From contig BDEJ01000030.1 in assembly GCA_001653155.1 (NCBI GenBank), forward strand, positions 1-64,000: a stretch of 64,000 nt of DNA, given 5' to 3'. The stretch comes from Porphyromonadaceae bacterium H1. Its GTDB lineage: Bacteria; Bacteroidota; Bacteroidia; Bacteroidales; Paludibacteraceae. Below, piece after piece: positions 39,086 to 46,243 of this stretch. Numbering within the stretch: the first letter of the stretch is position 1; each line of letters opens with the position of its first letter. A program made the position numbers and the translations under genes. The notes beneath the pieces were generated by a model that was not told where the DNA came from, made no database searches, and saw only the letters and a program-made list of their open reading frames with translations.

Positions 39086-39523
39086 ATGAAAAAACTTAGT
39101 GTATTTATTGCCTTAGTTAGCCTAACTGCAGTATTAATGGCGAAAGGACCTGCCATCACGTTCAAAGAAAGCGTTCACGACTTCAAAGAGATAGAAGAAA
39201 TGGGAGGTTTGGCCAAACACGATTTCGAATTCACCAATACGGGCGATGCAACCTTGGTCATCAACTCGGTTCGCGCTTCTTGTGGATGTACCACCCCTTC
39301 GTGGACAAGAACTCCTATCGAACCCGGCAAGAAAGGTGTCATATCGGTTGCATACAACCCGCAAGGCCGCCCGGGCTCATTTATAAAAACAATTACCGTA
39401 CGCTCCAATGCAAGCGAAGAGGATGCTCAGATGCTTCAGATAAAAGGGAAGGTTGTAAATACAAAGCAAAGTAAAGGTCCTAAATCCAGAAACAGATCTG
39501 AGGCCGTGCCTTACACATACTAA
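39086..39523 (+). CDS. DUF1573 domain protein, exported
   Basis: The 145-residue protein has a signal peptide (MKKLSVFIALVSLTAVLMA) and a single immunoglobulin-like DUF1573 domain with HDFKEIEEMGGLAKHDFEFTN, the invariant RASCGCTTPSW motif (its cysteines may bind metal or form a disulfide) and VAYNPQGRPGSF. It ends in a short basic tail. It is 12 bp before a second DUF1573 gene, probably in one operon. The family is envelope-associated; its function is unknown. Confidence 0.88.
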   Translation: MKKLSVFIALVSLTAVLMAKGPAITFKESVHDFKEIEEMGGLAKHDFEFTNTGDATLVINSVRASCGCTTPSWTRTPIEPGKKGVISVAYNPQGRPGSFIKTITVRSNASEEDAQMLQIKGKVVNTKQSKGPKSRNRSEAVPYTY

Positions 39524-39535
39524 CTCCATTCCGAT

Positions 39536-40606
39536 ATGAGAGAAGCTCTGATACTTCTTGCATTCGGTCTTTCTTCAACTGTTGCTTTCGCAGAGGCGGT
39601 CATTCAGTTTGACAGCAGAAAGCATGATTTCGGGAAAGTTCCGGAGACAGACGGAAAGATCAGGCATGAGTTTGTATTCAAAAACGCAGGCAACTCTCCT
39701 CTCTTAATCGAAAGGATAGAGGCCTCTTGCGGATGCACCACTCCGCTGTGGACTGCAACGCCCGTCTGGCCGGGACAAAAGGGAAGAATACAGGTCGTCT
39801 ACAATCCGCTGGGGCGCAAAGGGCCTTTTTCGACCACAATAGCTGTAATAAGCAACTCGCTGGAGCAGGAAGAACAGCTCATCCTGACGGGAGATATCAC
39901 CCCCAAAAGCAGAGTGGAAGACTATCCTTACTCCATGGCTGCGCTCAAGCTAAGTTCCCGCAGAGTGGGGATAAACAACATCCACAAAGGTGAAATAAAA
40001 CAAGAGGATATCTTTATAGTCAACCGGGGTGAACAGCCGGTAAAGCTCTCTTTCGCCAATGTCCCCAAATACATCACCGTGACGGCAAGCAGCCAAAGCT
40101 TAGACGTGAACCAGAAAGCAACGCTTACCTTCACCTACAACTCCTTGCTGTGCAAGCAATGGGGGCGGGTTTCCGATGTAATTTACCTGAGAACGGATAA
40201 AGAACGCCTCTCGGCCAGCGAGAGCAGTATAGTCGTCAACGCCAACATTCTTGAAGACTTCTCTTATCTCTCATCTTTCGAACGGACAAACGCTCCCATC
40301 CTCGAGCTAAGCAACCGGGTTGTGCACTTCGGGAGCCTGAAAACGGATAAGCAACGAAGCATGCGTGTAAAACTGCGAAACAGGGGCAAAAACCCTTTGG
40401 AAATACGGGACATCAGCAACAACAACAAAGAAATCAACATAGAGAGCAAGAAAGCCGTCATTAAAGGAGGGAAACGCAGCCATCTGAAAATAACGCTCGA
40501 CACAGCCGGATTAAAAAGAGGACGCTACAGACGGACAATTACCTTACAAAGCAACGACCCTCAAAACAGTCTTACACAAATCATCATACTGTGGCACGTG
40601 AAATAA
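39536..40606 (+). CDS. Three-domain DUF1573/Ig-like protein
   Basis: The 356-residue protein begins with a signal peptide (MREALILLAFGLSSTVAFAEA). Its first domain repeats the DUF1573 pattern of its neighbour (KHDFGKVPETDGKIRHEFVFKN, EASCGCTTPLW, VYNPLGRKGPFS). Two further Ig-like domains (about 130-240 and 255-356; NRGEQPVKLSFANVPKYI and LSNRVVHFGSLKTDKQRSM) lack the SCGCTTP motif. It probably arose by duplication and fusion. Likely periplasmic or surface-exposed; no function known. Confidence 0.85.
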   Translation: MREALILLAFGLSSTVAFAEAVIQFDSRKHDFGKVPETDGKIRHEFVFKNAGNSPLLIERIEASCGCTTPLWTATPVWPGQKGRIQVVYNPLGRKGPFSTTIAVISNSLEQEEQLILTGDITPKSRVEDYPYSMAALKLSSRRVGINNIHKGEIKQEDIFIVNRGEQPVKLSFANVPKYITVTASSQSLDVNQKATLTFTYNSLLCKQWGRVSDVIYLRTDKERLSASESSIVVNANILEDFSYLSSFERTNAPILELSNRVVHFGSLKTDKQRSMRVKLRNRGKNPLEIRDISNNNKEINIESKKAVIKGGKRSHLKITLDTAGLKRGRYRRTITLQSNDPQNSLTQIIILWHVK

Positions 40607-40656
40607 AAAGCTGCCCATAGAAACACTACCTAAAAGCAAGAATAGAGAAAGCATAC

Positions 40657-41751
40657 ATGCACTACCGACACCATCATCCCGAGAACGATCCGGCCTACAA
40701 AGGCCTCAGTGTGAATCAAGGCGTAGAAAACGTACCGATTATCAATCCTTACGAACGGCCCCGCCGCCGTCGCAAAACCTACAGTGTCGGCGACTATGTA
40801 AACGGCATTCTTGCAAGTGATATATCCATGCTGGGACAAGCCGTTACGCTGATAGAGAGCTCCCTGCCGGAGCATAACGAAACCGCTCAGCGAGTAATTG
40901 AGAAATGCCTCCCTCATGCCGGACGCAGTACCCGACTGGGAATAACAGGTGTACCCGGAGCTGGCAAAAGTACTTTCATCGAAGCATTGGGCATGCACCT
41001 CGTCCGTAAAGGACAGAAACTGGCCGTACTCGCTATCGACCCCAGCAGCGAGCGTTCCAAAGGCAGCATTCTCGGCGACAAAACCCGTATGGAAGAGTTA
41101 TCCACTGCCGAAGGAGCCTTCATTCGTCCTTCTCCATCTGCCGGCTCACTCGGTGGAGTAGCCCGCAAGACACGGGAGAGCATCATTCTCTGCGAAGCTG
41201 CCGGATTCGATACGGTATTTGTCGAAACCGTAGGCGTAGGACAGTCCGAAACTGCCGTTCATTCCATGGTCGATTTCTTTCTGCTTATACAGCTCGCCGG
41301 GACAGGAGACGAATTGCAAGGCATCAAGCGCGGAATCATGGAAATGGCCGATGGTATTGCTATCAATAAGTGCGACGGCAACAATGTGGAGAAGGCCCAT
41401 GTAGCACGAACCCTCTTTGGAAATGCCCTGCGCCTCTTCCCTCCGCACGAAGCCGGATGGCTACCCGAAGTACATACCTGCTCGGCCGTCGAAAAAAATG
41501 GGATAGCCGAGGTCTGGGAAATGGTTACACGCTACATGCAATTTGTAGAGAAAACCGGCTACCTATACCGGAAACGCAACGACCAAGCTAAATATTGGAT
41601 GTACGAGAGTATTAACGAAAGCCTCAAAACAAGCTTCTATACCAACCCCAAAATCAGTCGGATGTTGCCCGATTACGAACAACGTGTCCTCAACAACGAG
41701 ATATCTTCTTTCGTAGCTGCCCGGCAACTCTTGGACAGCTATCTCGGTTGA
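40657..41751 (+). CDS. meaB: Methylmalonyl-CoA mutase-associated GTPase
   Basis: The 364-residue protein has the G3E-family P-loop GVPGAGKS (residues 98-105), AIDPSSERSKGSILGDKTRM, FVETVGVGQSET and NKCDGNN (the guanine-specificity motif). It is the chaperone that protects and reloads the B12-dependent methylmalonyl-CoA mutase. The mutase genes are not in the window. Its C-terminal helices (EKTGYLYRKRNDQAKYW) fit MeaB. The adjoining minus-strand pseudogene may run into its last codons. Confidence 0.93.
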   Translation: MHYRHHHPENDPAYKGLSVNQGVENVPIINPYERPRRRRKTYSVGDYVNGILASDISMLGQAVTLIESSLPEHNETAQRVIEKCLPHAGRSTRLGITGVPGAGKSTFIEALGMHLVRKGQKLAVLAIDPSSERSKGSILGDKTRMEELSTAEGAFIRPSPSAGSLGGVARKTRESIILCEAAGFDTVFVETVGVGQSETAVHSMVDFFLLIQLAGTGDELQGIKRGIMEMADGIAINKCDGNNVEKAHVARTLFGNALRLFPPHEAGWLPEVHTCSAVEKNGIAEVWEMVTRYMQFVEKTGYLYRKRNDQAKYWMYESINESLKTSFYTNPKISRMLPDYEQRVLNNEISSFVAARQLLDSYLG

Positions 41752-42651
41752 CAAAATCCCGACGAAAACCTCCGGAGAAGAATTCCAACACTTCCATATA
41801 CGGGTCAAGATAAAGCACAGAGAGGGAAATCAAAGGGATACACAAGCGAGGCAAAGCATAAGTACAACCCCGACTCCTCCAAAGTTCATTTAATATTTTC
41901 AGCCGTTCTTTATTGGTCATTTCCAAAAAAGAAGGGGAAATCATTTTATAAATATTGTCAGGTATTAACCTGCATTTTTTTACAAAATCATCACTGCTAT
42001 AATAAAAGTTGCCTAACCTATCGGCAATGTTGTCATCTGAATAAACAGAACTAATCGTTCTATTTACTTTATTTATCTTACCTTTTGAGAAATATACATC
42101 AAAAGATATATCTTGATACGAATTACTATCCACAATTATAAAACCAAGATTTGCCCGCCCAGGTCTTTTTATCGCAAACTCATAAATATATATATATCGC
42201 CGTCAGTAATCGGTGTTTGAGAGATAATTGACCGTCTGCTTTTCTTATTCCTACTGAATACGCCCAAGTTGTGGCATATAAGGGATAAGACTGCAAACCG
42301 ATATTCGGTATTCCATTTAACCAAAGAGATAAAGAAGCCATATTTACACAGTTGGTTGTCATTCCTTGAAATGGCAATATTTCCCTAATCCTCTCGTTAG
42401 TGTAAAAATATGCCTATTGACAACTTCTACGGGTAAGGTTGGATATACTGTGTAATCTGACGTACTTTTTCTAAAATAAGTAGCGAAACCAAGTTTACTA
42501 TTAGGAACTTTTGTTTCATTAGGACCGTAAGACATTAACGTATTCCCTTTGTACAGTGATCTTTTTTATCTCTGTTGCCGTGTATGTTGCCCTAAACAAT
42601 TTACTAAAGATAAAATAGACAACACCAAAATACACAGTATAACCTTTTCAT
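41752..42651 (-). pseudogene. Degenerate lipoprotein-like gene, several frameshifts
   Basis: From an ATG at 42651 a protein-like text can be followed across frames: a possible lipoprotein signal (MKRLYC, then SILSLVNCLGQ), MSYGPNETKVPNSKLGF, YTVYPTLPVEVVNRHI, NCVNMASLSLWLNGIPNIGL and SNSYQDISFDVYFSKGKI, ending near 41760. It needs at least one repair near 42640, a stop removed near 42568, a one-base repair at the AAA near 42380, and one TA unit at 42186-42197. It follows the Tae4-like tip remains by 12 bp, so it may have been that tip's partner. The 3' end is uncertain. Not a family I can name. Confidence 0.6.
42186..42197. repeat. (AT)6 tract at a frame break
   Basis: Twelve bases of alternating AT lie exactly where the reading frame of the lipoprotein-like gene shifts. 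Adding one dinucleotide, or losing one base, joins the frame before (KHRLLTAIYIY) to the frame after (EFAIKRPGRANLGF). Confidence 0.7.
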
Positions 42652-42662
42652 ATTACAAAGAA

Positions 42663-42860
42663 TTAAAAATTCCATAGATTATAACGATATGCATAAGAAC
42701 CTGCATAACTATTATCGATAGCACCCGTCATATTTATACAACGCTGCGTGCCCCCACGCTCCAAATCTTGCCGGATAATTGGCTTGCATAATGTAAACTC
42801 CTTTATTTCCCAAGCGAAGAATAATTAGTCTCTCTATCTCTATTAATATAGCAGTATATT
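42663..42860 (-). pseudogene. Remains of a Tae4-like amidase toxin tip
   Basis: The minus strand carries LGNKGVYIMQANYPARFGAW followed by GHAALYKYDG, then after a one-base shift at GGG, NSYAGSYAYRYNLWNF and a stop at 42663. The G-H-A-x-L-Y-x-x-D-G pattern followed by Y-R-x-N-L-W near the end resembles the C-terminus of Tae4-type peptidoglycan amidases (Tae4 motif: GHxxLW/Y). A second break lies near 42812. The 5' part is missing. It is probably a displaced Rhs tip. Confidence 0.45.
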
Positions 42861-42872
42861 AATAGATCATTC

Positions 42873-43385
42873 TTATGAGCGAAAAAAATGAAACCTCTTT
42901 TTCTTCTTTTGTTTCTTTTGCTTCTCTTTCTCAGGGAAATAGAAGCACTTGCACCTCTGTCGATCAATGATAAGAAAAAAACTGAAAGTGCGAGCTTTGT
43001 TCTCTATGTAGCCGGGTACAAATCTAACCTGCCTCAATAATACCTCAATGGAGTTTTTCAAGGAATCATTATCGGTGTCAATATATAACTTATGGCACAA
43101 GGGCTTACCATCGGCATCGACGATATAAAACACATAAAATCTATGCAAGTTTTGTGAATCCAATATATGACAGAGAGAATCCAAAATATTCGAACAATCG
43201 ATGTCCAAACCGGGAGATTTATCCCATAGATTCCATATCAGCATCTTACCCGAATCTGCTTCTATAGCTCTGATAGCTTCTTCACATCTTATCGAGTCTA
43301 TCATTTGTGCTTGAGTAGGACAGGCCGAGATTATTCCGATACAGACCATCGAAAGTAATCTTATAATAATATTGTTTTTTACCAT
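42873..43385 (-). CDS. Exported 170-residue protein, possible partner of the Rhs tip
   Basis: The protein has a signal peptide (IIIRLLSMVCIGIISACPTQAQ) and a mature part with LDIDCSNILDSLCHILDSQN and YVFYIVDADGKPLCHKLYID, ending in a very basic tail (KEKQKKQKKKKRFHFF). It starts 7 bp inside the end of the upstream Rhs-tip gene, the usual toxin-then-immunity arrangement. The signal peptide would place it in the periplasm, which suggests a toxin acting there. The family is not recognised. The frame is intact. Confidence 0.6.
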   Translation of the reverse strand: MVKNNIIIRLLSMVCIGIISACPTQAQMIDSIRCEEAIRAIEADSGKMLIWNLWDKSPGLDIDCSNILDSLCHILDSQNLHRFYVFYIVDADGKPLCHKLYIDTDNDSLKNSIEVLLRQVRFVPGYIENKARTFSFFLIIDRQRCKCFYFPEKEKQKKQKKKKRFHFFRS

Positions 43386-43860
43386 CTTCTTGGAATTTTA
43401 TAAATGAAATGCCACCACTTATGTAAATATTTTTGTGATTCCGGAAAATCTAAAATACGATTTTCAAAAGCGCGAATATGCCCCATAATATGCTTATTCA
43501 ATTCTCTAGGGAAGAGCCCTTGATTTTTATACTGATATATGAATCCTAAGCGCTCTTCCGGAGCCAGCGTATAAATATCCCCCGGCTGTCTTGCTACAGG
43601 TATTCCATTTTTTATTTTTGTAGCATGATATAATTCCTTATAAATAGCACGAGCAAGCTTGGCTCTGCTCTCGTTTATCGCACCCGTTGGCTGCGCCGGC
43701 CCCAAGGATCGTAGGCGTAGCGTTCTACGACATTACCGGCTTCGTCCGCTAAAGCGACTAAGCTCCCCAGGTAATCCGAATAGGCGTAATAAAGCGTTTC
43801 CGCTGAAGCGCTTTGTATCAGTATTGCGCCACCGCTAAGGTAGTGGATTTTTTGCCGACT
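43379..43860 (-). pseudogene. Rhs core fragment and toxin tip, one-base frameshift between
   Basis: The minus-strand frame from 43860 reads KIHYLSGGAILIQSASAETL then YYAYSDYLGSLVALADEAGN and VVERYAYDPWGRR, the diagnostic Rhs/YD-repeat core. A one-base deletion near 43690 moves it out of frame with the following tip (PTGAINESRAKLARAIYKEL ... FPRELNKHIMGHIRAFENRI), which itself stays open to 43379. The 5' 1-plus kb of an Rhs gene is absent (stop at 43861-43863). The tip's activity is not recognised. It ends by overlapping the exported partner gene. Confidence 0.75.
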
Positions 43861-43904
43861 TCATGCTTAAATATTTGATAACATAAAGGTTATTGGAATC
43901 GCTG

Positions 43905-44441
43905 CTAATTTGGCACATTACTATATTTTTGCCATAATTCGGGGTATTTAACAGGCAAATCTTCTTCTTCCCAATCTTCACCTTTGATATCTTCTTCAGT
44001 GTGATAATCCAAATAACCGACGGCAATATCTCTTGGCAAGTCTTTTTCAGTGTCTTCTCCAAATTTTAAGAGAAAGGCATTGTCCGCAACATATAATAAG
44101 TCTTCACCCTCATATTCCAAGTCCGGAATATCTTTTGTGGCTATTACATCCGGATTCTCTATGGCCGCAAAAAAGAACTCTTTCCCTTCGGCTATCAATC
44201 GGCACCTGAAATACAAGAAGCTATCATCACTGACATAACCACTCACGATTTTAGCAGCAGCTATTAAATTGTAATGAGCTGATTCTGCAAGCACTTCTCG
44301 GAGTTTGCGCTCAAACTCGATGATCTCAACTTCGTCGAAAGTGGCCAACCTGTTTGTCATGAGTTGTAGCTGATGAGAAAAATCGCTTCTCTCCTCTTTC
44401 GACTGTTCAATTAGACTCCAAAATAATGCTTCACTCATCAT
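43905..44441 (-). CDS. DUF4240 protein, likely immunity protein
   Basis: The 178-residue soluble protein has the DUF4240 pattern: a start with ALFWSLIEQSK, EIIEFERKLREVLAESAHYN, IVSGYVSDDSFLYFRCRLIA and FFFAAIENPDV. DUF4240 proteins commonly stand next to polymorphic toxin tips, and this one follows an Imm44-like gene by an ATGA overlap (start ATGATG at 44441). The frame is intact and the composition acidic, as many immunity proteins are. The toxin it matches is not certain; the truncated tip further upstream at 44832-45062 is the best candidate. Confidence 0.75.
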   Translation of the reverse strand: MMSEALFWSLIEQSKEERSDFSHQLQLMTNRLATFDEVEIIEFERKLREVLAESAHYNLIAAAKIVSGYVSDDSFLYFRCRLIAEGKEFFFAAIENPDVIATKDIPDLEYEGEDLLYVADNAFLLKFGEDTEKDLPRDIAVGYLDYHTEEDIKGEDWEEEDLPVKYPELWQKYSNVPN

Positions 44442-44820
44442 CTAAAATTTTTTAAATCTTTTTCGAATGCAATTATATCAAAATTTTTCACTTTTTCCGC
44501 CAAGTTTGGAAGAATTTTTACAATTCCATCTATTATAAATTGTTTAACGGCAGAATCTTCAAGCTGTACAAACTGCTCAAAATCATACTCAATTTCGCAT
44601 TCAAGTCTTTTTTTGACTTTGTATATTTGGTCTTTCTTGGTTTGAAAAATTGTTTAAATACTTCGCTTACGCAGATTATACCAATATACAATTCCTCTAA
44701 CTCTCCTCCATAGCTCCTTTCTAAGAAAAACGCTTTAAGTTCATTTGACAAATCATTGATGGTAAACATTGATTTGTCCGGGATCTTCCTATCTATGCAT
44801 CGTGTTAACGCTACTTTCAT
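44438..44820 (-). pseudogene. Imm44-like immunity gene broken in a 7-A/T tract
   Basis: The first frame starts at 44820 (MKVALTRCIDRKIPDKSMF ... LERSYGGELEELYIGIICVS) and leaves the correct frame at the homopolymer 44608-44614. Adding one base rejoins it to RLECEIEYDFEQFVQLEDSA and KVKNFDIIAFEKDLKNFR, which ends at a TGA overlapping the DUF4240 start by ATGA. The repaired protein would be about 127 residues. The pattern SYG-x(n)-IG-II-x(n)-RKTK-x(n)-(I/L)-x-(I/Y)-DF resembles the Imm44 family. Whether this is real inactivation, slipped-strand switching or a sequencing error cannot be told here. Confidence 0.65.
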
Positions 44821-44831
44821 ATTTTTGCAAA

Positions 44832-45062
44832 TTATCTAAAAATTTTATTTCCTGGTGGCAAATGCCCATGCTGTACCGCATACCCATATATCATAATTTT
44901 TTCCTGAATTTTTATTTCAATTACATTGCCATAAAAAATCGGCTCGATCGAAACTCCTCCAAGAATCATATTATCCAATTGTGGCTGTGAATACCTTTTA
45001 GTCGGATTAGTTGTTTCGCCATATTTCCACACATCTCTCCAGCTTTCAAAATAATAACGTTC
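44832..45062 (-). pseudogene. Orphan toxin tip fused to an IS transposase start
   Basis: The open frame continues from the transposase fragment into RERYYFESWRDVWKYGETTN followed by PTKRYSQPQLDNMILGG and EKIMIYGYAVQHGHLPPGNK. The sequence K-Y-G-E-T-T-N-P-T-x-R-Y-S ... E-K-I-M-x-Y ... L-P-P-G-N-K looks like a Rhs-type C-terminal toxin domain of about 75 residues. The front part is gone, replaced in frame by transposase codons near 45060. The Imm44-like gene follows 11 bp after it, in the usual order. The activity is not recognised. Confidence 0.6.
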
Positions 45063-45311
45063 CCTCGCATGCTCCACAACACTTTCGTCCGAAAGATTGC
45101 GGATGTGTTTGAGCATCAACAAGCCCACCTTCAGGTGGATCGGTTTAGCCGGACGTCCATTATCAGGGCAATAAAGCGGTGAGAATTCTTTCTCAAACAT
45201 ATCCCAATCAATCTTGTGGGATAAAATGAACAGCGGATGTTGACTATCCAAGGTACTTTCTAATGAAAAGAAAAGCGAGCTTTGTTATTTTTCTTGTGGT
45301 TTTGCTAACAT
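45060..45311 (-). mobile_element. 5' remains of an IS5/IS1182-type transposase
   Basis: From an ATG at 45311 the frame reads MLAKPQEK, a stop (TAA, plus 45285-45287), then QSSLFFSLESTLDSQHPLFI and DMFEKEFSPLYCPDNGRPAK, GLLMLKHIRNLSDESVVE, a DUF772-type transposase N-terminus. It breaks off after about 85 codons and is joined to a toxin tip. The premature stop and lost 3' part mean it is inactive. Terminal repeats were not identified. Confidence 0.7.
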
Positions 45312-45430
45312 CGTCTTCTGTAAGTTTTGTTATATAAATGTACAAAATCTTGCAGATAAATACAAAAAAATATCAATTACTTTTCTGTATATCATGAGAT
45401 TGAGGGCTTTTTAAGGCTCGACTAAATAAT

Positions 45431-45455
45431 CAAAGCCCGATTTAATCGGGCTTTG
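45431..45455. terminator. Perfect 11-bp hairpin at the end of the DUF1871-like gene
   Basis: CAAAGCCCGAT and ATCGGGCTTTG form an 11-bp stem with loop TTA. On the minus strand it includes the last codons and TAA of the DUF1871-like gene (ending 45442). The tail after it (GATTATTT) is only moderately T-rich. Confidence 0.6.
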
Positions 45456-45714
45456 TTGTGTGATATACTTGGATTATTTCTTCACAAATTTGCTGTAAAT
45501 CTTCCAAATGCTCTTTGTTTGTAGGGTCATAACCTGTTCCTATTTTGTTTATCAGAATATCTTCTAAGCATTTCTCTAACTGTTCTCGGCTTTCAATAGA
45601 TTTGAGTATCGAAGGAACATATCCTTTATATTCATCTATGGCAATATCTTCAGGCACTCCAATAGGATTCCAATTAGCCAAAACACGATTTATATCTTCA
45701 ATTATCTGTTTCAT
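45442..45714 (-). CDS. DUF1871-like protein, likely immunity protein
   Basis: An ATG at 45714 (MKQIIEDINRVLANWNPIGV) gives a 90-residue protein; the longer frame starts at a TTG. NWNPIGVPEDIAIDEYKGYV and CLEDILINKIGTGYDP match what I know of DUF1871 proteins. It starts 7 bp after the stop of the toxin tip gene and is probably its immunity gene. The frame is intact. A hairpin marks the end. Confidence 0.65.
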   Translation of the reverse strand: MKQIIEDINRVLANWNPIGVPEDIAIDEYKGYVPSILKSIESREQLEKCLEDILINKIGTGYDPTNKEHLEDLQQICEEIIQVYHTTKPD

Positions 45715-45721
45715 AATGTAA

Positions 45722-46243
45722 TTACTCAAAGGATATGAAATGTCCTTTATCTAAACCTTTTGCCGTACCTGGTACGTTGCTAAATACGGTAACAACTTCA
45801 CCTTTTGCATTAACAACAACAGTATTTCCTCTTAACGTATATCTGGTCTGCGCTCCATGCCTGCCCATTGCTTGAACTGGCGTCCCTTCTCTAACAATCT
45901 TTAAAATATCTGTGGTTTTGAATCCTCTTTTAATCGCCTGATTAACAGCATGCTGCTTAAACCCTTTAATTACTGATGTACTTGTCTTAGCGGCAGCATT
46001 CTTTGCTCCCGTTGTAATACCAACAATTAAACCTTTTGCAGCTATCGACTCACCTGTGGGGCCGCCTAACAATATATCGCCTGCATACAGTAAACCGTCT
46101 ATCGCCCATTCCCACCAAGATGATTTACCATCCAAATTATAATCAGGAGCTAAATTCTCTATAAACTTTCTCTTTGGCTCCTCCGGCGGGTCTTGATGCA
46201 TCATCTCATTAAACAACATCGAATAGGCTCCCGTTACTGTCAC
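45722..46243 (-). CDS. Rhs-type toxin tip, 5'-truncated
   Basis: The frame opens after a TAA near 46270 and has no ATG near its start (a GTG at 46243 is the first possibility), so it is probably a displaced C-terminal piece. It has a linker (YSMLFNEMMHQDPPEEPKRK), a hydrophobic helix (WWEWAIDGLLYAGDILLGGP, AAKGLIVGITTGA) and a C-terminal domain (FKQHAVNQAIKRGFKTTDIL, then GAQTRYTLRGNTVVVNAKGE, VVTVFSNVPGTAKG). The H-A-V-N-Q-A-I-K-R-G-F pattern is reminiscent of DUF4258-type toxins. It is followed by the DUF1871-like gene. Confidence 0.6.
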   Translation of the reverse strand: MTVTGAYSMLFNEMMHQDPPEEPKRKFIENLAPDYNLDGKSSWWEWAIDGLLYAGDILLGGPTGESIAAKGLIVGITTGAKNAAAKTSTSVIKGFKQHAVNQAIKRGFKTTDILKIVREGTPVQAMGRHGAQTRYTLRGNTVVVNAKGEVVTVFSNVPGTAKGLDKGHFISFE

